A DNA stretch of 64,000 nucleotides from Myxococcota bacterium (GCA_030748735.1 JASMLK010000043.1:1-64000); one strand, 5' to 3'. Positions 52,870 through 61,913 are shown, counted from the stretch's first letter. Numbers and translations: made by a program. The notes: generated by a model not told the origin, from the letters alone.

Positions 52870-54006
52870 TCAGCCGGGCTGAGCTGCCGACTCTTGAAGC
52901 CGTTCAACGGCTTCGTGGAAATCGTCGATGAGATCTGACATCACTGCGCGCACCGACTGCACCTGATTGAGCATTCCGATCACCTGGCCCGCCGGGTTGA
53001 AGGCGACGGCCTGAGCCTGGTCGGGATAGCGCATCGTTCGTCGCATCATGTCGATGGAGACCAGACCCTGTAGCGGCATCGGGAGGGGATCGGGGGCGTC
53101 AGGGCGATCCCATGCTTCGGTCCAGTCGTTGCGCAGGATTCGGGCAGGCTTGCCAGAAATGGATCGCGTGCGGACGGTGTCTCGACTGGTTGCCGCTAGA
53201 TAGGACTCCTTCTGCGCCAGAGCACCGGCCGCTTCCTTGACCGTAAGCCATCGCGTACCGCTCCAGGTTCCCGCCGCGCCGAGCGCCATTGCGGCTGCGA
53301 TCTGGCGCCCCGAGCCAACACCCCCGGCGGCAAGCACCGGTGTCGGCGCAACCGCGTCGACGACTTCCGGCCACAGCACCATGCTCGCGATCTCGCCCGT
53401 ATGCCCGCCACCTTCGTGCCCCTGGGCAATGATGATGTCGACGCCTGCCTCCTTGTGGCGGAGAGCGTGATGGGCGTTTCCGCACAGCGCCGCAACCTTG
53501 CGCCCACACGCGTGAACACTCTGGATGACATCGGGGGGCGGCGTGCCGAGCGCATTGGCGATGAGTTGCACTTTTTCATGCGCCAGGGCGATCTCCACCT
53601 GCGGCAATGCTGTGGCGTGGGTCCAGCCGAGTAGCTCGCGACCCTTCTCTTCTTCAGGAAACTCCGGCACGCCATGTTCTGCTAGTACCCGGTCCGAGAA
53701 GTCGTAGTGGGCTTGCGGGACCGCGGCGCGCAGGGCGGTTTCGAGCTTCGCCGCGTCGGTCTCCCCCTCACCTTCGTACTTATTGGGAATGATGGTGTCG
53801 ACGCCGTAGGGCCGATCGCCGATTCGCTCATCGATCCACTGCAACTCGATCTCGAGTTGCCGCGGCGTAAAACCCACCGCACCGAGCACACCAAAGCCAC
53901 CCGCCTTGCTCACCTCGACGACGACATCGCGACAGTGTGTGAAGGCGAAGATCGGAACATCGATCCCGAACAGATCACATAGTTCGCTGCGCATCGTGAC
54001 TGTCAC
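52870..54006 (-). CDS. NPD/nitronate monooxygenase-like FMN protein
   Basis: A 378-residue FMN TIM barrel related to 2-nitropropane dioxygenase and FabK: FGIDVPIFAFTHCRDVVVEV, GGFGVLGAVGFTPRQLE, IIIAQGHEGGGHTGEIASMV (with the catalytic-type His), and PVLAAGGVGSGRQIAAAMAL. Family members oxidise nitronates or reduce enoyl thioesters; which applies here is open. It lies 122 bases downstream of luxC on the same strand, so it may share its transcript and act on the same acyl substrates. The ATG is preceded by GGAGG. Confidence 0.86.
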   Translation of the reverse strand: MTVTMRSELCDLFGIDVPIFAFTHCRDVVVEVSKAGGFGVLGAVGFTPRQLEIELQWIDERIGDRPYGVDTIIPNKYEGEGETDAAKLETALRAAVPQAHYDFSDRVLAEHGVPEFPEEEKGRELLGWTHATALPQVEIALAHEKVQLIANALGTPPPDVIQSVHACGRKVAALCGNAHHALRHKEAGVDIIIAQGHEGGGHTGEIASMVLWPEVVDAVAPTPVLAAGGVGSGRQIAAAMALGAAGTWSGTRWLTVKEAAGALAQKESYLAATSRDTVRTRSISGKPARILRNDWTEAWDRPDAPDPLPMPLQGLVSIDMMRRTMRYPDQAQAVAFNPAGQVIGMLNQVQSVRAVMSDLIDDFHEAVERLQESAAQPG

Positions 54007-54128
54007 CTCCTTCGCAGAGAAGGTGCGAGTCTAGCCCGGGTCGAGCAGCCGACGCGCGCAGGTCGCGCACCCGCCTCACGACGTACACCTCGACTTCGAA
54101 ACACGAGGCAGAGTGACACGATTACAGG

Positions 54129-55586
54129 CTAGAGCGCCGGTGCCCTCCAAAGCGGAAAGACCTTCTCCGGGTCGCACTCCTCGTCAACGATCCACTTGCA
54201 CATACGACGCAGTGGCTCGATGCCGTCCTGCGGCATGCTGCTCGTGACGTGGCACGCGTAGCCGAGGGAGGTCAGCCGCTGCGCCCCGAAGAGCGGCAGT
54301 TGGTTGCGCAGCTCGCGCTTCAGGCTTTCCGGATAGATCCCCACCGTCTGGGTGTAGGCGTTGACCGCGTCCGTCACCTTCTTGATGTTGTCTACGGGCA
54401 CGATGTTGGCCACCCGACCCGATAGCGCGGGGGCGTAGTCGACCGCTTCGTCGAACTGCGAAACGATGATCGCGCCCTCGTCGTCCTCGCCGCCGATCAC
54501 CCGATACCAGTCTTCGGTCATGCGAGAGCCCTCGATGTGGTCGCGAAGATCGCGATCGAAGGTCTTGGGCTTGGTCGACATGTGAGACGGGAGCGTGACG
54601 AGCTTTTCGTAGACTCGTTCGCCGAGCCGATTGGCACGCTCGATACCCGATGCGTCCGTGCCACAGAGCACATAGATCACGCGGGCACTCGCACACGCCT
54701 CCTGGTTTGCGATTCCGATATCGACCGCTGCCCGCAAGGCCACTTCGTCGAGCACCTCGTCGCTCTCGAACGCTTCGGGGCCAATGATCGTGGCGCTGCG
54801 TTTGGGGTCGAGTGCGATCATCTCGAGGCCCGGCTGGATGTACTGCGTCACGTGCTTCACCGAAGCGAAGCCGCCCCAGGCCACGATCTTCTCTACGTAC
54901 TCGGGCCGATAGAGGCGATCCTCGACCGTGCTGTCCCCACCCTTCCAGTACGCCACCGCAAGGTGTTTCGTCAGCGGATGATTCGGCGCGACTTCGGCGA
55001 GCGTTCGCGCGATCGCAACCGCGGTCATGGGATCGTTCGACGGTGCCTTCACGATGGCGTCGCTGCGCGTGATTGCGTTGCGGATGATCGTGATCGCCGA
55101 AACGAGCCCGCCGTTGCCAGCGGGCACGTGAAGCGTGCGGGCACCGAATGCGCGCACTCGCACCTCGCGGCCATCGCGCAAGGTGCGCGGAACCCACCCC
55201 TCGAGATGATCGATACCGATCCGCGCTTCGGCGAGTTCGCGAAGGCTTTCCCGATCGAAGGCGTAGGGCAGCGTCGTGTAGCTGTTCTTCAGCATCGACG
55301 CGGGATAGTTCGCCGCGACGAGGCCCGCTTCGTACGCCTGCTGGATGTGGGGGTTCTTCTCGAAGTCCAGCGCCTGGCCCAGGGCTTCGAGCACGTCGAG
55401 GATCTCGTCGAGGGAAATCTCGTAGAGATCCGCGAGCGCCATCGGACTTTCGAGGGGCAGCCGGTCGACATACTTCGCTGGATCGGGGGCCTCGAAACCC
55501 TCCTTTCCCTGCCGGGCTCCGAAGGTGACCCAATCGTCCTCGATCACCTCACCGCGCAAGACCATGGGTACGCGAAAGGCGCTCAT
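54129..55586 (-). CDS. luxC: LuxC-like acyl (fatty acid) reductase
   Basis: A 485-residue LuxC-family reductase of the aldehyde dehydrogenase superfamily. It takes an acyl group from the LuxE partner (or acyl-CoA) onto Cys298 (IANQEACASARVIYVLC) and reduces it with NADPH to the aldehyde. FGARTLHVPAGNGGLVSAIT and VAYWKGGDSTVEDRLYRPEY are family blocks. Its start overlaps the luxE stop by 4 bases, so the two are translationally coupled. No luxA, luxB or luxD gene is in the window, so the aldehyde is presumably for lipid metabolism, not light. Confidence 0.9.
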   Translation of the reverse strand: MSAFRVPMVLRGEVIEDDWVTFGARQGKEGFEAPDPAKYVDRLPLESPMALADLYEISLDEILDVLEALGQALDFEKNPHIQQAYEAGLVAANYPASMLKNSYTTLPYAFDRESLRELAEARIGIDHLEGWVPRTLRDGREVRVRAFGARTLHVPAGNGGLVSAITIIRNAITRSDAIVKAPSNDPMTAVAIARTLAEVAPNHPLTKHLAVAYWKGGDSTVEDRLYRPEYVEKIVAWGGFASVKHVTQYIQPGLEMIALDPKRSATIIGPEAFESDEVLDEVALRAAVDIGIANQEACASARVIYVLCGTDASGIERANRLGERVYEKLVTLPSHMSTKPKTFDRDLRDHIEGSRMTEDWYRVIGGEDDEGAIIVSQFDEAVDYAPALSGRVANIVPVDNIKKVTDAVNAYTQTVGIYPESLKRELRNQLPLFGAQRLTSLGYACHVTSSMPQDGIEPLRRMCKWIVDEECDPEKVFPLWRAPAL

Positions 55587-57007
55587 CCCTCGTACTCCTT
55601 CATGAAGTTGACCGCTTCCTGCTGCACTTGCTGGGTCGCATTGCAGGTGATGCGATCGTCTTCGACACCCTCCTTCTCGCTGTAGCGCATGATGTCGTGT
55701 TCGATGGCAACGCTGGGCAGACCACAGGTGCAGGGGGTGTCCCAGTCGATCGTGATCTCGTCGCCCGAGATGATCCCGCCCCAGTGGCTCGTGTTGAACA
55801 GGTCATAGAAGGCGGCGCGGCCCGTCTGCCGTCCGCTTCGCGGCAGGGGCTCGCTCGTTTCGGGGTCGAGCAGGATCGGAATCACCCAGGGCTGCACGTG
55901 GTAGCGGCCATCGTCGCAGGCCCAGTGCATCGCACTGATCTCGCTCATGCCGTAGCCCTCCTGGATGCGATCGACACCCAGGAAGTCCTCGATGACATCC
56001 ATGTAGTTGTCGGGCAACACGTGGCCCTTCAATCCACCGCCAACCAGGATCGCCGAGTCCGGCGCAAAGACGTGCTTCAAGCCTTGTTCCAGGCCCGCAA
56101 CGGCAAGTTCGTAGATGAGCGCGTAGGTGCCCGTCATGAAGATGCGCTTACCCGCGAGTTCGCTCGTCATGCGCGCAAAGAAGGCCTTCATCTCTTCGGG
56201 GCGTCGCGCTTCCATGGCCTCGAACTCCTCCTTTCGCGCGAGGAGCTTCGGGTCGATCTTCACCCGGTCGAGCTCGCCCCGAGTTGCGGCTGCACGCAGC
56301 TTGCTCGCGAGGAACATGAGATCCGTCGAGATCGCATCGGAATAGAGCGCGTGAAAGCGGTTCTCGTCGCCGCCAGTGAACTCGCGCTTCAGCAGGTCGA
56401 CCATCCGCAGGTGCCCCAGCTTGCCCCGGGCGTAGTTGGGCCAAATGACATCGACCACCGGGTTGACGTCTTCCGGGCGGGGCTCCACGCCGAAACGCTG
56501 GAACAAGAAGAGCCGCCACACCTTCATCGTGTAATAGCCACCGTCCTTGTCCTTCGGGATGATCGAGATCGTGCCCGTCGTCCCCGACGACGTAATCGGA
56601 CGCAGCTCCGAATGCTCGTCGAGCAGATCGATCCACTCTTCGATGCTGTCGCAGCCCGTGCAGTCCACCTTCGACAGGTCATGGGGCGTCTGCTTCTGCA
56701 GCCACTGGGTCATCAAGTCGAAGCGCTTGTTGTCGAGGAGCGCAGCGGGGTACGACTTGAACGCCGTGTGGGCGAACAGCAGGGGTGCGATGTCGTCGAA
56801 CTCGCGCACTTTCTTGATGTCGAGGCGATCGGCGAGGTTCTTCACCATCTGGATGGTTTCGCGGTGGTAGGCGAAACGCTTGCGCATCCCCTCGCGCTGG
56901 AGCGCCTCCAATTCTTCGCGAGGGATCGTGTGCATCTTCGTGATCGAAGCATCGAAGTACTCGATCGGATCGTTCATGAAACAGTCGAGGTTCTTTTCAC
57001 GCGCCAT
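55583..57007 (-). CDS. luxE: LuxE-like acyl-protein synthetase (adenylate-forming)
   Basis: 474 residues, longer than Vibrio LuxE (about 370), of the LuxE/PaaK-type adenylating family. The P-loop is PITSSGTTGTISIIPKDKDG (about 148-167), with the later AILVGGGLKGHVLPDNYM and DRIQEGYGMSEISAMHWAC, and a Cys-containing TPCTCGLPSVA. It should activate a fatty or other carboxylic acid as acyl-AMP and hand it to LuxC. It follows tetR by 41 bases and overlaps luxC. Because the N-terminal 90 residues are unlike classical LuxE, the acid may not be a simple fatty acid. Confidence 0.88.
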   Translation of the reverse strand: MAREKNLDCFMNDPIEYFDASITKMHTIPREELEALQREGMRKRFAYHRETIQMVKNLADRLDIKKVREFDDIAPLLFAHTAFKSYPAALLDNKRFDLMTQWLQKQTPHDLSKVDCTGCDSIEEWIDLLDEHSELRPITSSGTTGTISIIPKDKDGGYYTMKVWRLFLFQRFGVEPRPEDVNPVVDVIWPNYARGKLGHLRMVDLLKREFTGGDENRFHALYSDAISTDLMFLASKLRAAATRGELDRVKIDPKLLARKEEFEAMEARRPEEMKAFFARMTSELAGKRIFMTGTYALIYELAVAGLEQGLKHVFAPDSAILVGGGLKGHVLPDNYMDVIEDFLGVDRIQEGYGMSEISAMHWACDDGRYHVQPWVIPILLDPETSEPLPRSGRQTGRAAFYDLFNTSHWGGIISGDEITIDWDTPCTCGLPSVAIEHDIMRYSEKEGVEDDRITCNATQQVQQEAVNFMKEYEG

Positions 57008-57048
57008 GGTGGGGGCTCCTTGATGAGGCGTTCGTACGAACGGACCGC

Positions 57049-57717
57049 CTACTGTGCTCCGTCGTCACCGCTCGAATGTGAAGTCGTGCCTGGCGTCGCA
57101 ACGCCAGCTGAAAGCAAGTCGCACAACGCGCGAGCCGACGGCTCGAGGTTGCGTGCGAGTGAGTAGTCTTCGCTCGCGCTCCAGTTGGAAAGTGCTGCAT
57201 TCAGCGCACCAACCAGAATCTCGGCCAACACTTCGGGTGCGTGCCGGTCGCCGATCTCGCCGCGGGTCACACCGTTTTCGATGAAGTGCCTGGCCGCCTG
57301 CCCGATGGCGCGCGTGCGCGTGATCTCGCTGCCACCCTCGACACCGAGGCGCAGCATGACACCAACGAGTTCGCGATAGCGCGGACGCTCGTCGAGGTAC
57401 TGGCCGATCGCCGCGAACAACGCGGGAAGTCGTTGGTCGAGTGGCGCGGGGTCTTCACACGCGCCGTCGAGGAGCGCCGCGAGCTGAACGGCCCGCTGCC
57501 GGGCGATTGCTTCGTAGAGGTGCTCGCGCGTCTCGAAATGATTGAAGAACGTGCGCGGCGCAACGTCGGCCCGGGCGCAGATGTCCTCGACCTTCGTGTC
57601 ACGTACCCCCTGCCCCTGGAACAACTCGATGGCGGCATCGAGCAGGGCTGCGCGGTTCTGCTGGCGGCGCCGTTCGAAGCGGTTGGGGGTCTCGCCGGGG
57701 GGTCCGGAGGTCGGCAT
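57049..57717 (-). CDS. TetR-family transcriptional regulator of the luxE-luxC unit
   Basis: 222 residues from ATG 57717: NRAALLDAAIELFQGQGVRD and the helix-turn-helix VEDICARADVAPRTFFNHFE (about 45-64), followed by a variable ligand domain. A longer frame exists, but it would run through the palindrome at 57737-57752, so the shorter start is preferred. The regulator heads the same-strand run luxE-luxC and, with the palindrome just upstream, should be autoregulated and control those genes in response to an acyl-type ligand (inference). Confidence 0.88.
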   Translation of the reverse strand: MPTSGPPGETPNRFERRRQQNRAALLDAAIELFQGQGVRDTKVEDICARADVAPRTFFNHFETREHLYEAIARQRAVQLAALLDGACEDPAPLDQRLPALFAAIGQYLDERPRYRELVGVMLRLGVEGGSEITRTRAIGQAARHFIENGVTRGEIGDRHAPEVLAEILVGALNAALSNWSASEDYSLARNLEPSARALCDLLSAGVATPGTTSHSSGDDGAQ

Positions 57718-57736
57718 GGGAACCACTGTATCGATT

Positions 57737-57752
57737 TTGCAGACGACTGCAA
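57737..57752. promoter_or_regulatory. Palindromic operator upstream of tetR-luxE-luxC
   Basis: TTGCAGACGACTGCAA is an inverted repeat TTGCAG/CTGCAA with a 4-base spacer, 20 bases before the tetR ATG. It is the only strong palindrome in the 230-base gap to the divergent TauD gene. It is very likely the binding site of the TetR encoded next to it, placed to cover the minus-strand promoter. Confidence 0.7.
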
Positions 57753-57947
57753 TAATGCGCCCACACGCAATCAGCAGGTCCTCGAGACGAGCCCTCGACG
57801 GCCAAGAATCGTACAACCTGCCGTTTTCAATCGTTTTCTCCCCTGCCCCGCCCGCCGGAAGGCCGGAGCCCCGCGAACAAGAACCACCCGCAGTCGTCTC
57901 GGCTTGCCGGTACGATGCCCCGCGAAACCAACGCGAGGACCCCCGCC

Positions 57948-58820
57948 ATGCCGCCCACGATCCGCCCCTGCGACGCGAGCTTCGGCGCCGTCGTCACTGA
58001 CGTCGACCTGCGCAACCTCGACGCTGCGTCGTGGCAGGCGATCGAAGACGCCTTTCACGAATACGCGATGCTCGTCTTCCCCGCGCAGAAGCTCGACCCC
58101 GACGAACAGGCGGCCTTCGGCGAACGCTTCGGCGAAATCTTGTACCTCGACCCGAAGCAGTCGATGAAGAGCGTCCCCCTCAGCAACCAGCGCGGCGACG
58201 GAACACTGCTCGACGAAGACGAAACCTACACGCGCGTACTCCGCGGCAACGAGGGCTGGCACACCGACAGTTCCTATGTGGCACTGGCCGCCAAGGCCTC
58301 CGTGCTATCGGCGCACGTCGTGCCGAGCGAAGGAGGCGGAACGGAATGGGCGGACATGCGCGCGGCCTACGAAGCCCTCGACGACGCCACGCGCGAGCGC
58401 ATCGCCGACCTGTCCGCCTACCACTCGCTCTATCACTCCCAGGCAAAGATCGGACACGATGCCCAGGAAGGTTCGCTCTACGGTTTTCATGGAGACGGTG
58501 CCCCGCTACGGCCGCTGGTAAAGGTGCACCCCGTGACTGGGCGCAAGTCGCTCTTCATCGGGCGACACGCGTATGGGATCCCGGGCCTCAGCAAAGAGGA
58601 AAGCGAAACGCTGCTCGAAGAACTCCTCGAAAACGCATGCCAAGCGCCGCGCGTGCTCACCCACGACTGGGACGTCGGCGATCTCGTCGTCTGGGACAAC
58701 CGCTGCTTGCTGCATCGCGCACGCCCCTACAAGCGAGACGAACCGCGCGTCGTCGTCCACACGCGCATCGCGGGTGATCCCGCAACCGAGTACGCCGAGC
58801 CGAACCCCGAGATGCGCTAG
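57948..58820 (+). CDS. TauD/TfdA-family Fe(II)/2-oxoglutarate dioxygenase
   Basis: 290 residues from ATG 57948; ATG 57915 lacks a good ribosome binding site. Iron ligands: NEGWHTDSSYVALAAKASVL gives His-x-Asp, and VWDNRCLLHRARPYKRDEPR gives the distal His and the 2-oxoglutarate-binding Arg. It opens IRPCDASFGAVVTDVDLRNL, the usual TauD start. It hydroxylates a substrate next to a leaving group (sulfonate, aryloxy acid or similar) using O2 and 2-oxoglutarate. It is divergent from the tetR-lux genes, and its stop overlaps the convergent monooxygenase stop by 3 bases. Confidence 0.92.
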   Translation: MPPTIRPCDASFGAVVTDVDLRNLDAASWQAIEDAFHEYAMLVFPAQKLDPDEQAAFGERFGEILYLDPKQSMKSVPLSNQRGDGTLLDEDETYTRVLRGNEGWHTDSSYVALAAKASVLSAHVVPSEGGGTEWADMRAAYEALDDATRERIADLSAYHSLYHSQAKIGHDAQEGSLYGFHGDGAPLRPLVKVHPVTGRKSLFIGRHAYGIPGLSKEESETLLEELLENACQAPRVLTHDWDVGDLVVWDNRCLLHRARPYKRDEPRVVVHTRIAGDPATEYAEPNPEMR

Positions 58821-60358
58821 CTAGCGAGGTGCACCTTGCGCGCGAGCGACAGGACCAGGTCGTCGAGGCTGTGCTCCGCGTCCACCACACCGAAGACCTG
58901 ACGATCGGGGCGCAACAACACCGCGGGATGTTCCTCGAAGAGTCGGTCGACCTTGTCGTCGAGGATCTTGCAGGTATCGAGGGACACGGTGCGACCCGAG
59001 AGCCGCCCGAAGGCCGCCCTGGCGGCGTCACCCATGCTGCAGTCCACCGGGGTGCGGCCCACGACGGCAAAGCCGCCTCCCAACAACTCGTCGAAGCGCT
59101 GCGGCTCGCCGCTGTCGACGGACACGCGGGGCTGGAACATGTGGAGCCCCACCGACGCATAGCGACCGACCTGCTCGTCGAGCAGCACACCGGCGCGAAG
59201 CGGCGGGATGAGCTGACCATCGGTCGGTGATGCACGCACCTCGGCCGCGGTGTACGGGTCGGGAAGCCCCGCCTCCCGGGCGGCAAGCGTCTCCATCAAC
59301 TGACCGACCCCCACGGCGCGATCTACGAGGTCCGAAGAATGCGGGGAGCGTTCTTCCTGATAGCGGTCGAGCAACGCCGCATCACACAGCCCCGAATGCA
59401 CCAGCGGCAGCTTCCACCCCAACGACACGGCGTCACGGAAGCCACTGTTGAGTCCCTGCCCCAGGAAAGGCGGCGTCTGATGCGCGGCGTCGCCCGCGAG
59501 GAGCACCCGGCCGCTGCGCCATTGCGACGCCACCGCAGCGTGGAACTGGTAGACCGCCGCGCGACGCAGGCTGTAGTGATCACGGGGCAGCCAGTCGTCG
59601 AGCAGCGAAGCGATCGTCTCCGGCTGCTGGAAGTGTTCGCGCGACTCGCCGGGGTTGAGTTGGAATTCCCAACGACGGTACGGGTCGCGACAGCAGACGT
59701 AGGTGGTGAGTCGCTTCGGATCACACACCTGCATGACCGCTTCGGGAAGTTGCGCCTCGGTCCTCATCTCGATGTCGACCACGAGCCAGTCCCGGTCGTA
59801 GCCGAGGCTCTTCCATTCGCTGCCGATCGCACGGCGAACGAAGCTCGACGCACCGTCGCAGCCGATCACCCAGGCAGCCTCCAGCGACGCGCGCTCCCCC
59901 TCGTGCTCGCCGCTCACACCGACGCCGTCGTCGCGAAGATCGAGCCCCGTCACCTCGAAGCCGTTGAAGACATCGATCCCCGAGTGCTCGTCGACCCGTG
60001 TACGCAACACGGCTTCGAGCTGGGGTTGATCGAAGAACGCCAGATCGCGCCAACCCAATGCACCGGTGGCACCGATGTCCTGGCCGAAGAGCACGTTGCG
60101 CTTCGAATCGGCGAAGCACACCTCGTCTCGTGCACGAGGGGGCTGCAGAATCGGTTCGACGGCGTCGGCAAAGCCGAGGCGCTGCATGCCGCGCATCGCC
60201 TCGCCATCCAGCCCCACCGCACGGGGAATCTGCATGATCTCACTGGTGCGATCGACGATGGCGACGCGAAGCCCCGCATGGCCGAATTGCAGCGCACAGT
60301 ACGCACCGACGGGCCCGTAGCCCACGATCACCGCTTCGTAGTCACCCAATGTCTTCAT
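58817..60358 (-). CDS. FAD-dependent aromatic-ring hydroxylase (MhpA/PheA-type)
   Basis: A 513-residue class A flavoprotein monooxygenase: AVIVGYGPVGAYCALQFGHA (FAD Rossmann), AAWVIGCDGASSFVRRAIGS (DG motif), and LLAGDAAHQTPPFLGQGLNS (GD motif). The C-terminal thioredoxin-like domain has LRPDRQVFGVVDAEHSLDDL. The family uses NAD(P)H and O2 to hydroxylate phenols such as 3-(3-hydroxyphenyl)propionate; no ring-cleavage dioxygenase is nearby, so the substrate is open. It follows a TetR gene with a 4-base overlap and is surely regulated by it. Confidence 0.9.
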   Translation of the reverse strand: MKTLGDYEAVIVGYGPVGAYCALQFGHAGLRVAIVDRTSEIMQIPRAVGLDGEAMRGMQRLGFADAVEPILQPPRARDEVCFADSKRNVLFGQDIGATGALGWRDLAFFDQPQLEAVLRTRVDEHSGIDVFNGFEVTGLDLRDDGVGVSGEHEGERASLEAAWVIGCDGASSFVRRAIGSEWKSLGYDRDWLVVDIEMRTEAQLPEAVMQVCDPKRLTTYVCCRDPYRRWEFQLNPGESREHFQQPETIASLLDDWLPRDHYSLRRAAVYQFHAAVASQWRSGRVLLAGDAAHQTPPFLGQGLNSGFRDAVSLGWKLPLVHSGLCDAALLDRYQEERSPHSSDLVDRAVGVGQLMETLAAREAGLPDPYTAAEVRASPTDGQLIPPLRAGVLLDEQVGRYASVGLHMFQPRVSVDSGEPQRFDELLGGGFAVVGRTPVDCSMGDAARAAFGRLSGRTVSLDTCKILDDKVDRLFEEHPAVLLRPDRQVFGVVDAEHSLDDLVLSLARKVHLAS

Positions 60359-60993
60359 GTGGATCCGTCCTCGTGGGGTTTGGGGCCGAGGAGCAGCTGT
60401 TCGACGGCAGCCGCGTGGGCTTCGACGACGTCTTCCGAAAACGGATCGACGCCCGTCACCCGCTTGCACTCCTCGGCCTGGTGAAAGAAGAGGCCGGACG
60501 CTCCGGCGAGGATGTAGAAGAAGTGGATTGGCTCGATGTCGAGCACCCCACCCCCGCCTGCCCGCGCGCCCTCGAGCAGGCGCGTCACCGCGTGGTAGAG
60601 GGGCTTCACGTGCCGATCGACCAACCAGCGCATACGCGGGCCGCGCCGCTTGCCTTCTTCGTTCATCAGGTGAACGAATTCGGGACGGCGCGCAATGAAG
60701 CGCACGTAGGCGCGAATCATGCGGGCCGCACGCTCGCGCTTCCCGAGGCCCTCTTCGCCAGTCACCGCCTCGATGTTGGCTTCGAGTTCCTCGAAGGCAA
60801 GATTGACCGCGGCCTGCCAGAGCTTTTCCTTGCTGCCGAAGTAGTAGGGAATGAGCCCATGATTCACTCCGGCCCGCCCCGCGATGGCGCGGGTGGAAGC
60901 ACCTTCGAAGCCCTTTTCGCTGAAGGCGCCGAGCGCGGCCACGACGATCTCGTCTCGTGTGGCTCCAGCAGGCTGACTTCGGGCTCGCGGCAT
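60355..60993 (-). CDS. TetR-family regulator of the aromatic hydroxylase
   Basis: 212 residues from ATG 60993: GATRDEIVVAALGAFSEKGF and EGASTRAIAGRAGVNHGLIP then YYFGSKEKLWQAAVNLAF, a typical TetR DNA-binding domain, followed by a ligand domain with a FFYILAGASGLFFH helix. It overlaps the hydroxylase gene by 4 bases and faces the SDR gene at 61089. Two related AT-rich repeats between them (61014-61053) are its probable operators, giving control of both directions. Confidence 0.9.
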   Translation of the reverse strand: MPRARSQPAGATRDEIVVAALGAFSEKGFEGASTRAIAGRAGVNHGLIPYYFGSKEKLWQAAVNLAFEELEANIEAVTGEEGLGKRERAARMIRAYVRFIARRPEFVHLMNEEGKRRGPRMRWLVDRHVKPLYHAVTRLLEGARAGGGGVLDIEPIHFFYILAGASGLFFHQAEECKRVTGVDPFSEDVVEAHAAAVEQLLLGPKPHEDGST

Positions 60994-61013
60994 CCGATCC
61001 TCCGATCGCCCGA

Positions 61014-61053
61014 GATTATACGAGTGGACAACCGGATTATGCAAGTGCATAAT
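61014..61053. promoter_or_regulatory. Two tandem TetR-type operator sites between tetR and the SDR gene
   Basis: ATTATGCA-AG-TGCATAAT (61036-61053) is a perfect 8-base inverted repeat. A related GATTATACGAGTG (from 61014) repeats GATTATGCAAGTG (from 61035) with a 21-base period, two helical turns. Both lie in the 95 bases between the divergent starts, in GC-rich surroundings, so they are likely sites for the TetR at 60355-60993. Confidence 0.72.
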
Positions 61054-61088
61054 TTGCCATGCGACAGGACGACGAAGGAGAGTGGGAC

Positions 61089-61907
61089 ATGGTGATACTG
61101 ATTCCAGGGGCCACGGGCGGCTTCGGGCGAGTACTCGGCGAGCATCTCGCTGCGGCGGGCATGACGGTCTACGGCACTTCCCGATCCCCCGACGCGCATC
61201 GGGCGGACCTCTCCTTCCCCCTGCTGCGACTCGATGTCACCGAAGCAGAGAGCCCCACGGCATGCGTAGGCGAACTCCTCGAGCGCGAAGGTCGCATCGA
61301 CGTGCTCATCAATTGCACGAATGAAATGATGATCGGCGCAGTCGAAGAGCAGACCGTCGACGAAGTCCGCGCGCTCTACGACACGAACGTCTTCGGCGCC
61401 CTCGCCCTCTACCAGGCCGTGCTGCCCGCAATGCGCGAACGAGGGGCCGGCGCGATCATCACCATGAGTTCACTCGGGGGTCTGCTCGCAGTGCCCTACA
61501 TGAGCGCCTACACGTCGGCGAAGTTCGCCCTCGAAGCGCTGACCGAAGCGCTCTACCACGAGTTGCGCGGCAGCGGGATCGACGTGGTCATCATGCAGCC
61601 AGTCGCCATGGCGATGGACCGTCCCGCAACCGGCGCGCACCTCCACACGGTCGAGAACACGGCCCCCGACTCGCCCAGCCATCGCATGGTGGAACGCATG
61701 GCAAAGGATACGGCGGCCAGCAAGCTCACCCCCGAACGCGTCGCGAAAGAAGTCGAGCGCGTGATCCACATGGATCGCAAGCCCCTGCGCGTCCCCCTCG
61801 ATCGCGCGAAGCCCCTGAGCGTAATCAAGCGGCTGGCACCGCAAGCCTTGATCGACCGCCTCGTCGGTGGCCTGCTCGACGACACTGCACCGGCGAAAGG
61901 CGGCTGA
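61089..61907 (+). CDS. Short-chain dehydrogenase/reductase
   Basis: A 272-residue classical SDR: ILIPGATGGFGRVLGEHLAA, YGTSRSPDAHR (Arg favours NADP(H)), VLINCTNEMMIGAVEEQTVD in the place of the usual NNAG motif (here INCTN), Ser in TMSSLGG and YTSAKFALEALTEAL. The INCTN variant of N-N-A-G is unusual. ATG 61089 has AAGGAG 8 bases upstream, which decides against ATG 61059. It is divergent from the tetR-hydroxylase operon and probably controlled by the same regulator. Confidence 0.9.
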   Translation: MVILIPGATGGFGRVLGEHLAAAGMTVYGTSRSPDAHRADLSFPLLRLDVTEAESPTACVGELLEREGRIDVLINCTNEMMIGAVEEQTVDEVRALYDTNVFGALALYQAVLPAMRERGAGAIITMSSLGGLLAVPYMSAYTSAKFALEALTEALYHELRGSGIDVVIMQPVAMAMDRPATGAHLHTVENTAPDSPSHRMVERMAKDTAASKLTPERVAKEVERVIHMDRKPLRVPLDRAKPLSVIKRLAPQALIDRLVGGLLDDTAPAKGG

Positions 61908-61913
61908 GCCGCC

